A stretch of 64,000 nucleotides of DNA from Rebecca billardiae RCC1528 (lineage: Eukaryota; Haptophyta): the NCBI GenBank assembly GCA_965240325.2, contig OZ251230.1, forward strand, positions 806,001-870,000. Direction: 5' to 3'. Below the pieces are notes generated by a model. It searched no databases and was not told the DNA's origin. It saw only the letters and a program-made list of their open reading frames with translations. The position numbers and the translations under genes were made by a program. The first letter of the stretch is position 1. The number at the start of each line of letters is the position of its first letter. Below, in pieces: positions 1 through 10,083 of this stretch.

Positions 1-2
1 CA

Positions 3-1319
3 GCAGACCAGGTCGAGGACTGGCTCAAAAACGGATGGGCGGTGCAAGCTGAACCAGATCGCTCTGTTTTTACGCCCCTCCCCGACGGCTCAGTCAGGCA
101 CGACCTGCTCTGTGTCACACCACTCGGGGTAGTCCCGAAACACGGCTCGTACGATGAAATCCGCATGATATTTGACTGTCGGCGCTCCTGGTTGAACGAA
201 ACTATACCCGATATTCCGTTTCGCTACCGCGAAGTGAATCACGCGTGTAAGGCTCTGCAGCCAGGTTATTGGATGGCGAAGGTGGACATTGAAAGTGCGT
301 TCCCACACATTCATCTCCGTCCAGACGACTGGCGACACTTGGGCTTTGCCTGGCAGGATGGGTTCTGCCACATGACTCGCATGCCTTTCGGGGCAAAGAG
401 TGCGCCGTATGTATTTTCACTGGTCGGAGATGCAGTTCGCCAGGCCTTCATGGCAATCGCTCCCGACGGGGTAGTGGCACTAGTCAACTACCTCGACGAT
501 TTTCTACTGATCTGCAGAGACAAAGCCTCGTGTGAGGCGGCACTGGAGGCTTTTCACGCGCTCCTGGCCAAACTCGGCCTGGTCGTGAGGGAGGATAAGA
601 CAGTACCGCCGACCCGTCGCTGTGAGTTTTTAGGAGTCGTCCTCGACTCGGTGAAGTGCGAGCTGACAGTCACCAGGGAGCGGCTTACCAACGTAAAAAT
701 CGAAATCGACAGTATTTTGCGGCGGCGGACGGCGGCGTCAGTGGCTCAGCTTGAGTCCCTGTGCGGCCGACTAGGCTGGCCCGCGCGAGCCAACCCTCGG
801 TGCCGTCCGTACCTACGCCGCTTGCTCGTGCTCGTGCACGCGCGCGCGCGCGACGCGAGTCAGCAGACGACGACGAAAATAGCGAAGCGGCGTGACGGCG
901 CGGCGAGGAGGGGGACCAAAAACCTGCCCGTGCGCTTGTCCGCAACAACAAAAGACGATCTGCGCTGGTGGGCGCGCGCGGTGCGCCACTGGCAGCCGCG
1001 CACATTGTTTTTAGAAGAACGACCTAAGCCTTGCGTAGCCGTTTTCTCGGACGCCTCGGACAATGGCTGGGGCGCCACTGCACACGGCGAAGATACATTT
1101 GGCACTGGGTTCGCACAACATTCCTTTTCACACATCTACCCAAAAGAATTATACGCGGTAGTCCGCGCCGCACAACGCTGGGGGCCGAAGTGGAAGGCCC
1201 AAAGGGTGCTTGCCTTTGTGGATAAAACTCTGCCCTGGCGGGCGGGGGGGTCAGCGGGCCGTGCCAGTGCTGTCGCAATATTTCCCCAGCGGGTTCGCGC
1301 CTTTTATTTAGCGGTTTGA
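3..1319 (+). CDS. DIRS-like retrotransposon reverse transcriptase/RNase H, 5'-partial
   Basis: The frame is open from the first bases of the window, so the gene starts upstream. The reverse transcriptase core is clear: a PLGVVPK strand, a MAKVDIESAFPHI block with the first catalytic Asp, an MPFGAKSAPYVF block, and the catalytic YLDD box (about 487-498), followed by the CEFLGVVLDS motif. An RNase H-like domain follows, with SDASDNGWGA, a KELYAVV helix and FVD. This block order and wording is typical of DIRS/tyrosine-recombinase retroelements. No tyrosine recombinase was found downstream before the sequence degenerates. After FVD the expected Asn is Lys and the last ~35 residues do not fit the family, next to a run of seven G at 1244-1250, so a frameshift there is likely. 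Probably a decayed fragment of a mobile element. Confidence 0.8.
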   Translation, partial: ADQVEDWLKNGWAVQAEPDRSVFTPLPDGSVRHDLLCVTPLGVVPKHGSYDEIRMIFDCRRSWLNETIPDIPFRYREVNHACKALQPGYWMAKVDIESAFPHIHLRPDDWRHLGFAWQDGFCHMTRMPFGAKSAPYVFSLVGDAVRQAFMAIAPDGVVALVNYLDDFLLICRDKASCEAALEAFHALLAKLGLVVREDKTVPPTRRCEFLGVVLDSVKCELTVTRERLTNVKIEIDSILRRRTAASVAQLESLCGRLGWPARANPRCRPYLRRLLVLVHARARDASQQTTTKIAKRRDGAARRGTKNLPVRLSATTKDDLRWWARAVRHWQPRTLFLEERPKPCVAVFSDASDNGWGATAHGEDTFGTGFAQHSFSHIYPKELYAVVRAAQRWGPKWKAQRVLAFVDKTLPWRAGGSAGRASAVAIFPQRVRAFYLAV

Positions 1320-2514
1320 CGGGCAGGATGACGAATAACAATGCGACACACAGATGATGGTGAGCTACCTGACTCACTGACGAATCATAACGCGACAGAT
1401 GACTCTGGTGATCTCACCGACAGTGTGATTGCGCGTGTATTCGTGCACCCACTGCGCTACTCGTCATCGTGCCGAGCCGTCGACTGCGCGCACGCACTGC
1501 CAACTGATTGGCGTGCGACGGCGGCTTGCTTGTGACGCCTGACGGTGACGGTTCAATGTCCTCGGAGCTAAACAGTGGTGGCGGAGTGTGATGTCATGTT
1601 TCATGACATCGCCTGACTCCGCCGACCGCACAGCGGCCCGCGCCCGCGCGAGCTGATGACAGTTGGCTGCGCGCACGGCTGGCGCTCGTGCACGCGTGCG
1701 CGTACGCGCTGGCCTGAGACGAGGCGAACGTGGCGCGAGCGAGGCGCGCGGCATGGGAGGGCGCCGCGCGCTCTCTCGCGGCTGCCCAGAGGCGGCTTCG
1801 GCCTGCACGGCCGCATCCACGGCCGTACGAGCGCGCGCTGTGCGCGCCCCCAGCGCCGCCAGGGCTGCGTCCCAGGAGACTTAGGCTCTGCAGCAGCGGC
1901 GCAAGGCCAACTCTCAAGCTGCTCCCCCAACCTGCACGCCGCCGACTGCTCGGCGCCCCCACGGATCTGTTCAGCGAGCATACGCACATCTGCAGGGCAA
2001 GGCGCGCGCACAGGCTCGAGCCCTCTGCGTCGGGAGATGGATGGCAGCGCGAGAAGAGCACACGCGTCGTGTTGCGCTGCGCTGCTCAGTGCGTGCGCAC
2101 GCGCGTGCTTGTGGTGGCCACGCGCGAGAGGGCTCCAAGGCGATGAAAGCAAACATCGGATTCGTCTCATCTTGCGAGATGCGAGCCACCGCGCTGGTCA
2201 GCATCAAGGCAGTGCTCTCGCGTGCGTACATCAGCTTTGCCGGGCGGCGGCTCTTGAGCATGCGCGCACGCGCGCGCGCGGCACCACAGGCGCGAGCGAG
2301 CGAGGCGCTGCCCAACGTAGAGCGTCCATGGCGCTCAACACGCGAGCTCGTGCACCAGCGCGCTTCAACGCGGGGTGGGCGGGCCGGTATCGCGCTTGGC
2401 GGAAAGCGTCGCACGCGAGTAGCGGAGCCGTCGCCCGTCGGAGCCCACGGGCAGCCTGCCGAGACGAGACCGAGAGGTCAGGGCAGCCGCCTTGGGCTGG
2501 GTAGGCGTTCTGGG
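1320..2514. other. No recognisable gene; GC-rich low-complexity DNA
   Basis: Long frames are open here on both strands (for example 2041 onwards +, 2170-1601 -). Their translations are Ala/Arg-rich, match no family I know, and overlap each other. I read this as non-coding flank of the retroelement and of the GC repeat block that follows. Confidence 0.5.
1590..1610. repeat. Perfect 9-bp inverted repeat
   Basis: Arms GATGTCATG and CATGACATC are separated by TTT, about 270 bp after the end of the retroelement frame. It could be part of the element's terminal structure or chance. Nothing else around it is diagnostic. Confidence 0.4.
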
Positions 2515-3360
2515 GGTCCCCTCCCGGCGCGCCGCAGGCGCGCCGCAGGCGCGCCGCAGGCGCGCCTCCCGGCGGCCGGAGGCCGCCGAGGCGCCGTAGG
2601 CGCCTTCCACGGCGCCGCAGGCGCCGCGCCGCGCAGCGGCGCGCCGCGCCGCAGGCGCGTGGCAGCGCGCCGCAGGCGCGCGGCAGCGCGCCAAGCGGCG
2701 CGCAGCGCCGCAGGCGCGCGGCAGCGCGCCGCAGGCGCGCCGCAGGCGCGCCGGAGGCGCGCCGGAGGCCGCCGAGGCGCCGTAGGCCCCTTCCACGGCG
2801 CCGCAGGCGCCGCGCCGCGCAGCGGCGCGCCGCGCCGCAGGCGCGTGGCAGCGCGCCGCAGGCGCGCGGCAGCGCGCCAAGCGGCGCTGGCGCGCGCCGC
2901 GCCGCAGGCGCGTGGCAGCGCGCCGCAGGCGCGCTGGAAGCGCGCCGGAGGCCGCCGAGGCGCCGTAGGCGCCCTCTGTGGCGCCGCAGGCGCCGCGCCG
3001 CGCAGCGGTGCGGCGCGCGCCGCAGGCGCGCGGCAGCGCGCCTGCGGCGCGCCGTGCGCCGCAGTCGCGCTGCGTGCCTCCTGCGTGCCTGCTGCGCGCC
3101 GCAGGCGCAATGGCGGCCAGAGGCAGGCGGCCTTCCACTGCCGCTGCGCCGCAGGCGCCCTGCGTGGTGCAGCCGTCGGCGCGCCGCGCAGTGGCGCCGC
3201 GCGCCGCAGGCTCGCCCGGTGTCCCAGGCCCGCGCTGCAGCCACAGCATGCAGCAGCGCTCTGCAGCACTCCTGCGGCGCGTGCCGCGCCGCAGGCGCGT
3301 GCCGCGTTGCGTTGCAGGTGCGTGCCGCGCCGCAGGCGCGCTGCAGGAGCGCCGATGGCG
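2515..3360. repeat. Dense array of short GC palindromic repeats (GCGCCGCAGGCGC type)
   Basis: The core GCGCCGCAGGCGC and variants (GCGCGCCGCAGGCGCGC, GGAGGCCGCCGAGGCGCCG) recur dozens of times on both strands with irregular spacing. Higher-order repetition is also visible: a stretch near 2575-2700 (GGAGGCCGCCGAGGCGCCG through the AAGCGGCG segment) recurs at about 2760-2885, and its start again at 2946. Each unit can form a short hairpin because GCGCC pairs with GGCGC. Open frames through it are Arg/Ala-rich artefacts. It looks like a palindromic-repeat expansion inside a mobile-element-rich stretch. Confidence 0.75.
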
Positions 3361-4075
3361 CGGCTCCCAGCCGCTCCCGGCGGACGACGGCTGCTGAGGC
3401 GCTAGAGGCACCCTCTGCGGCTCCGGGGGCGACGCGCCGTGCAGCTGCGCGCCGTGCGCGGCAGTTGCGCCTCGTGCAGCAGCTGATGCATGCGGTGGCG
3501 CAGCGCGTGCTGATGACCGATCGCGTCCGTCTCGAACGTTGAACGAGTCTGATGTCGCTTATTCGCGATGAGCGCGGCCATAGCCGTCGTGAAAGGTGCG
3601 CAACGCGACTGCGATTGCAGCCGTCCAATCCGCAGCTTAATTCGAGCTGGTTTCGGCAAGTTATTATTATTATTAAATATATATATGATGGAGTGATGGG
3701 CGACTACGAGGGGGGGGGGACGACGGCGAGGAGCGCTCGCTGATCCTGGTGTTTGTCTCTGCTGCTCGATCTGCTGCTACTGCTTGCTGACTCTGACGCC
3801 TGCCCGTTGCATATACCACGTCGTTATAATTAATATATGATATAATGATGATGACGATATGTAATTCGTCGGGCTCGCGCGATCGTCATATCTGAATCTG
3901 AAATCATCATCATCAGCAGCAGCCAGCATGTCGTTGCGCGCGTTCACGGTCACGCCGACTCATCGTCAAACCGCGCGATGAAGTCAGCGACTGCGCGCTG
4001 CCGCTGCTATTCATATTCGTCGTCATCCATCGATGACGATATCTCGTCGTCATCAGGATCTGGCGACGGTGAAGC
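3361..4075. other. Intergenic, no gene seen; AT microsatellite and poly-G tract
   Basis: Contains an AT-rich microsatellite near 3660-3690 (TTATTATTATTATTAAATATATATATG), a G tract near 3710-3719, and an AT-rich patch near 3827-3860 (TTATAATTAATATATGATATAATGATGATG). A TGA/TCA-rich stretch leads up to the 3' end of the minus-strand transposase-like gene. Nothing coding was recognised. Confidence 0.5.
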
Positions 4076-7000
4076 TTAAAACGCCGCCGGCGCCGGCACC
4101 GGCGCCGGCGCCGGCGGCTTGATAGTGAACTCTGCGACGTTGTTGGTGCTGAAGTACTCAGCGATACGGGTCTTGGTCGATTCGAGGGTGCTGGGAGTGC
4201 CGACTTGCATCTGTTTGGCCCACGCTCTCGCCGGGTAGTAACGGAGGCTCGCCACCTCATCGCGATGCAAGGTGCCCTTCTCGAGCACAGCCGCTGCGGC
4301 GGCGTCAGCATCGCCGGTGCGACGGCGCTTGCGACCGCCTGTCGCGCTGCTTGCCGCTGCTGGAGCAGCTGCAGCTGGAGCAGCTGCGGCGCGACTGGAC
4401 ATCCCCAGCGAAGAGAGCACGTCCAGAGCGCAGAGCCGCTCGTCGAGCGCCGACCCGTAGTCAGCAGCAGCTGGCGCAGCAGCAGGCAGGGCGGCCGGTG
4501 CGGCTGCCGGCGCAGAATGAGCGCGCGCGCCCGCCAAGCTTGCGCGCTTCGCGTCCAGCTCCTTGTGCTGCGCCTGGAAGAACTTCCTCAGCAGCGGCGC
4601 CGACGTCGGCGCGGTAAGCCACTCGTCGCGGGCAGCGTCGGCTGTGGCAGGCTGCTGTTGCTTGTAGTACAAGCCGTTGTAGCGTGCGGCCAAATTGACA
4701 TACACAGCTTCGCGCTGCTGTGCATCGAGCACGGGCGCATCCTGCAAGAGCCGCCACGCCACCTCCTTCTCATGAGTCGAGCGAGGCATCTGCGCTGAAG
4801 TCACAGCGCTGCCAGCGGTCTTTTTCATGCGCTTGGCCGCGGTCGCGGGCTGCTTTCCTGCGCGAGCGGGCGGAGGCGAAGGCGAGTCGACCTGGGGCGA
4901 TGGGCACGGCGAGTTGCAGGTACGGTCAGAGAGTGCGTGGTGCACTGTGGCGTGGCGCGGCGCGCGAGCCGCTTGCACGACGCGTGTGCGCGCGCGTGTG
5001 GGGCGGCGCAGCGCGCCGCACACACTGTGGAAGCATCTAGGCCGAGAGCGGAGCCGTCGCCGGGGCTCCAGAGTTGCGACACAGGACTGGTGATGTCCAC
5101 AGGTCGCGCACCGGTTCCGACAATCGTCGAGTCGCCGGTGAAGGTGGGCAGAGGCTCCGCCGTCGGCGCCGCGCCACTGCAGAGGTCGGCGTCGATCGAG
5201 CGCGCAAGTTGCTCGATCTCCGCCAGGCGCGAGGCGCCCGACAGCACGTCGTCGAGCTTCTCGTGCTTGTAATGCACTCGATAGAAGTTGTTGCCGAACA
5301 CCTCGCGCGCGCGCCCATCGCGCGCAGCCGCCGGCTGCTCTTGCCGCCGCTGCATGCGGACAGGATACGGCACGGGCACGGCACACCTGCCTTAGCCGCA
5401 AGGCTGTTCGCCCGCACCTCCTTCCACCAGGGCAGGTACGAGTGCGCATCACGCCTGCCAAGCTTGCGGTCGGCAGCTTCGTTCCGCTGCGCGACGAAGA
5501 GCGCGGTGCGCGCGTGGAAGATGTTGTCGCCCAGCTGGGTGCTCTCGTCGAAGGCGGCGTTGTACGGCCGATGCGTCGCCTCATTCTTGGCCGTCATGCC
5601 CTTGAGCGCGTACAGGTTGAGGCGCGTCTCCGGTCCGATGCCGACGCGGATGTACATCTTCTCGACGGGGAGCGGGTCGGTGTAACATCCCTTCCGCGCG
5701 CAGTCGATCAGGTTCTCGAGAGCGGTGAGCGTGCCCGGACCGTTCGTCGTCGACGGCACGCAGACGCCCGCCGCCTGCAGGATGTCCGCCTTGAGCTGCT
5801 CGAGCTCGGCCACAAGCACCTCGGGGGCCGCGCCGACCTGCGCGCGCGCGCGTGGTGAGGGGTGCGTTGGACTAGGTCAGCTCGCGCCGACGCGGCAGTA
5901 GCGCGCGCGGTGCGGTGAGGAGCGGTGCGGTACGGCGTACCTTGCGGATGTGCTCGCGGTAGCTGCTGCCGAGCGCTTTCAAGCGAGCACCTTCTTGGCT
6001 CTTGAACACCTCAAGGTGCGAGTGCCTCCGCCGCTCGGGGTCCATCAGGTACTTGACGACCTCGTCCACGTCGTCCTCGTGCGGCCTCCGCAGGATGCGG
6101 CCAAGGCGTGCCATGAAGTGGGCAGCAGAGCTGTGTGCCTGGTTGAACGGCACCCGCTGCACACCGTGGAAGCCGTCAGCAAGATCCGCTCCGCGCACGT
6201 TCTCGAAGATGGCCTGCAGCTCGGACTTGCTCACGTCTGTTGCCTTCCTGCAGCACGTGTCGCTGTACACGAACTGCACAGCGCGATCAGCGCGGACGAG
6301 AACGTTCTCGTACCTCACGTTCATCTTCTGGAGGCGCACAGAGAGAGCTCTGAAGAGCGACATGAGGTGCTTCATGTGGGTGCTGGGCACGCGCGCGTAC
6401 GAGACGATGTCGTTGTACTCGCCCATGAGGAAGACCATCGCTCCGCCCTCGCTGGTCTTCAGCGCCGCCTCGAAGGTGTGGTCGTAGCTCAAGAACATGC
6501 CCGGCACGCGGTCGGCCACATCGGCGTCGAGCAGAGACTCGAGGTCGTCGTAGAGCTGCAGCAGAAACGACTTCACGGAGTCGATGCTCGGCGGGCCGAG
6601 GAGGGAGCCTGCCTTGGCCCACACCCACTGCGGAAAGTCTAGCTGCTGTAGTGGCGCACCGAACGCCGAGAAGGGATCGACGGGCCGCGGCGACGAAAAC
6701 GAGAGGCCTTTGGCCTTCAAGCGCTCGGCTGCCACAAATGTGTAGTACGCCTCCATTCGCTTCGAGAGACGGTCCTCGAACTGCAACTTGACCGAGTGAG
6801 CGACCGAGGTGAGCGTGTCTGCCGTCTGCACGAGCACCGAGAGCACGTCGTCGCCTACCCCGCCCTTGGAGAACAAGGTGAGAGGATATTTGACTGCCAC
6901 CTCGCGCGGCAGCACCGAGATCAGCTTGTCGTTCCACGAGTCAAACACAGCAGCGCAGCTCTCAGGCACTAGTACGCCGCTCTTGATGGTGATGTTGTTC

Positions 7001-8086
7001 TTGTCGCACTTGGCCAGCACATCGGGGCAGGCCGGGTTGTAGCAGGCGTACGTCACTCAGATCGGGCAAGCGTGGAAGCCCATGCAGTGCACGAGGCGAA
7101 TATACTTGGTGTACGAGAAGCCATTGCCGCGCATCTTCACGTACTTGTTGGTGAGGCAGCCCGGGCAGATCATCCGCACGCCGGTGTTGGTGCGGACGAA
7201 GCTGCAGAGCGTGCTGCGCGACGTGGCGTCTGCGAGGCCCGCCTCGAGCAGCGAGTGGTCCGTGAGCACGTGCAGCTGATCAGGCTGAGCACATCCTGCG
7301 CGGCGCAGATACTGCGGAGAGCGAGCGGCAGCATAGGTGCAGCGCACGAGCACATGTGAGAGCTTGCGCGTGTGTGTGTGCGGGCGCGCTCGCCAAGCGA
7401 GCGCGCATGTGCCTCACCTCTGCCAAATCAGGCGAGAGGCCGAAGCTGCTGAGCATCTCGTCGAGCGTGTTCCTCGTGTTGATCGTGCAGCGGAACTTCA
7501 CGTGCTCGAGCAGCTCCTGGCGCGAGACCCACTCGTGGAGGTACAGCACGACGAGCACATCCGCGAACAAAAAGCAAGACCGCGCGGACTCCATGGTCTT
7601 TGCTGTCCACTGGCCATCTCCCTTGAGAGTCAGCGCCAGCTTCTGCGGCGGCGGCAGGTTGACGAGCGGCGCGCGGGGGAAGTCGTTCTCGAAGTTCGCA
7701 GCTGTGTAGCGCGTTGCCGGCCATCGGATGCCGCCACCAGTCTGCGGCACTGGAAGCTTGCCGCCAAGGAGGCCGGTGATGATGCCCTTCAGCAAAAGGC
7801 GCAACTCGTCCGCTTCCAGCGTGGCCATGTCGAGCTCCGGCGGGACGTAGGTCGAGTCGCGCAGCTCGAGTGCGGCGCATGACTGCGCGATCGCTGGCAC
7901 AGCCGACGGCGACTCGGCGGCAGTGCCTGCTGCGGCAGGAGAGCTGGGCACCAATGCCTTGAATGCAGCGACGCTCACCGCCGCCGCGCGCTTGGCGAAG
8001 CTCCTCGCCATCTGCAAGAAGCCGCCCGCCTGGCCGCTAGCTCGCGCGCCGGCGGCGGCGGCAGCGGCGGCGGCGGCGGCGGCGGG

Positions 8087-8151
<65 letters not shown>

Positions 8152-8866
8152 ACGTGCTGCCGCCAACCATGCTGCCACCATTTGACAGCAGCTCCAGCGG
8201 CGCTGCCGGTGGGAGCGGCGGCGTAGCCCGCGACAGCGCAGCTGTGCGGCCTCCGCTGCCTCCGCCTCCATCGCCTCCGCCAGTGCCGGGGCCACCGTCG
8301 GCGGCGGTGGCGCCATCAGCAGCGGAGGCGGGGATGGCGGGGGCGGTGCCGCCGCCCCCGCCGCCGTCGCTTGCTGCGCGACTGCGTGTCCGGCTCGAAG
8401 AGGAGCCGCTGCTCGCCGCTGGGCCGGTGGCGCCACCGCCACCGCCGCCGGGCGAGAAGTAGCCCTCGACCTCGTTGCCGCCCTTGTCGCGCCCGCCGCT
8501 GCCGCCGCCGCCGCCACCGCCGCCGCCGCTGCCGCCACTGCACGCCACGCGCGTTGGCGAGTAGCTGCTGCTCGTCGGCCGCGCAGTAGGCGGAACAGGA
8601 GCGGCGAGTCGGTGGCCCTCCTGGTGCAGCTTCGACTGCCTGTAGTAGTTGGCCCTGAGGTTCGCGCACGCGCGTGAGCACGATTGTGCCCACATGGTGC
8701 CCTGTTTTCGTGAGTCGGCTTTCAGGAGTTCTGCGGCCTCGGCCCACTGTGGGCGCCAGAACGAGACGCGCATTTGCCCGGCGAAGACCCACGTGCCACA
8801 CTGCTCGCAGTGGAAGGGCATCCCCGCGCGCGCCTCTCTCAGCTCGGGCGCCCACGGCGTCGCCAT
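4076..8866 (-). pseudogene. DDE-type transposase-like gene with zinc ribbon, five exons, interrupted by one in-frame TGA
   Basis: Five blocks join in frame by GT-AG introns: 8866-7418, 7284-5941, 5837 to about 5385, about 5349-5026, and 4891-4076. The third intron is only 35-47 nt and its exact ends are ambiguous. The start at 8866 (MATPWAP) precedes a CEQCGTW zinc-binding motif. A Gly/Ala homopolymer stretch follows, then a zinc ribbon (MICPGC ... YACYNPAC). The core carries DHTFEAAL (about 6475), YSDTCC (about 6255) and KGMTAKNEATHR (about 5580), which I read as the D-D-E catalytic triad. The layout resembles eukaryotic transposon proteins with a DUF6729-like zinc ribbon; that assignment is from memory. 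The last exon is Pro/Ala-rich with a basic GGRKRRR signal. A TGA at 7059-7057 cuts the zinc ribbon between ACPI and VTYAC with the frame open on both sides, so the copy is probably dead. A start at 8998 is also possible. Confidence 0.6.
8053..8149. repeat. GGC/GCC trinucleotide tract
   Basis: Nearly pure triplet repeat that codes poly-Gly then poly-Ala in the minus-strand transposase-like gene. It is likely length-variable and sits between the N-terminal zinc finger and the conserved core, where a flexible linker would be tolerated. Confidence 0.85.
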
Positions 8867-8964
8867 GGAGCTCGCGCGTGGGCTCGCTAGCTGCTCCGCC
8901 TGCTCGCCCCTGGGAGCCGTCCCCCTGTCCGCCGCCTTTGCGCGGCCGCCCCACCGGACTCCGC

Positions 8965-9018
8965 CAGTGTGTGCCACCTGCGCCCCAGTGTGTGCCACCC
9001 GCCCCAGTGTGTGCCACC
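8965..9018. repeat. Three tandem copies of CAGTGTGTGCCACC
   Basis: Copies start at 8965, 8986 and 9005, spaced 19-21 bp. On the minus strand they read as repeated GGTHWGA if translated. They lie 100-150 bp upstream of the transposase-like start at 8866, so they may be binding sites for its product or part of a terminal region. This is a suggestion only. Confidence 0.6.
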
Positions 9019-9093
9019 CCCCACGAACGCTTTTGGACCCTCCTGGCCGCGCCCCAGTGCGGGCCGAAACGCGGCGCCTGGGGGTCAGGGCAG

Positions 9094-10079
9094 TATCTCT
9101 TTGTTGGCCGAAGATACGCTAGCGTCCTTCCGACCACAAAACCGCGAAAAACGCCGCAATCGCTTGGTTTTCAGACCTCGGCCCCAGCGGCAAATGCGTT
9201 CAGCGACCTCGAAAACCTTGGGACCCGCTCGGGTTTGGGCGTCAGGTGCCGCAGGCGACCGTCCGACCGCCGGAACCGTCCAAAAGTCGAAGGACGCTAG
9301 CGTATCTTCCTTTTGAGGGTGCCGGTAGTACGCTTGCGCCGGCTATGTTCGAGACTTCAGAGGCTAAGACTTCAGCCAGAGGTGCCCCAGGAGGTGCCCA
9401 ACATGATTGACTTAATGGGCAGCAAGCGCCGCGCACGTCAGAGAGCTCCACGACTGACGTTTTGAGCGACACGCTCAGCGACGCGCTCGGCAGCTCGTCG
9501 TCGGACGACCAACAGCATTGAGGGGTCACGGCGACAGCACACAGGGCGGGCTAGTCGGCGGGACGTACGCCATTCGCGACTCCATCAACTGTTGACGAGC
9601 GCGCGGTGGCAGCGGCGCGCTGGTCGCACCTGCAACGCCCTGCTCAGGCACCGCGGCCACCGCGCTGCTGGCCACGCCCCCGGCTCGTGCCGCAGCGGCC
9701 GCGCGTAGCTTGCACTGGCGCAACTGGCGTGGCGTGCGGCAGCGCGGTGGCACTCGGGGCGATGGCGTTGACGATGATAAGTTGCTCCATCGCCACAGCC
9801 CGCTCGAAGCCCTGCGCCGCGCCGCTTTCCTCCGCCTCACGCCGCGCAGCGCCGCAGTCGTCCAAATCACGACCGTCGTCGAGCGCGGTCGCCTCTGGAG
9901 GGCCGTCATCGGCATCAGAAGAGAAGGTCTCGTCATGTGAGTTGTCGTTGAGGTCCCAGGCATCAATCGCGCCCGCGGCCGCCCTCGCGCGCGCCTCCTA
10001 CGCGCCGTCAGAGCTCACGCGCGCCGGGGCGCCATCGAAGATACGCTAGCGTATCTTCCCCGCGGCTAACAAAGAGATA
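9094..10079. mobile_element. Inverted-repeat-bounded segment, possible non-autonomous DNA transposon
   Basis: The left arm at 9094-9125 (TATCTCTTTGTTGGCC then GAAGATACGCTAGCGT) is matched in reverse complement at 10037-10079 (GGCTAACAAAGAGATA at 10064-10079, and a perfect 22-bp palindrome with arm GAAGATACGCT at 10037-10058). A third copy lies inside: 9289-9309 is the exact reverse complement of 9110-9130. About 985 bp are enclosed, with a possible small minus-strand gene. I see no clear target-site duplication, so the outer limits are uncertain. The segment adjoins the 5' end of the transposase-like gene. Confidence 0.5.
9526..9997 (-). CDS. Possible small gene of unknown function inside the inverted-repeat segment
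   Basis: A minus-strand frame open from 9997 to 9644 reads like real protein. It is acidic and mixed (DAWDLNDNSHDETF, DADDGPPEATALDDG, AVAMEQLIIVNAIAP). A second minus frame ending at 9526 (VPEQGVAGATSAP, MAYVPPTSPPCVLSP) could be a following exon, but I could not fix the junction or a start codon. I recognise no domain. The position between inverted repeats suggests a product of a mobile element, perhaps a truncated companion protein. It may equally be a decayed fragment. Confidence 0.25.
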
Positions 10080-10083
10080 AGCC

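Noticed and set aside
2041-3628. Long frames on both strands (454 and 465 codons)
   Set aside because: They run through the GC palindrome array; translations are Ala/Arg repeats of the DNA repeat itself and the strands overlap completely.
7057-7059. TGA read as selenocysteine or a reassigned codon
   Set aside because: Other genes here (both intact LRR-kinases, FAF1-like, histidine kinase) end in TGA, and no conserved Cys or Sec position is known at this site.
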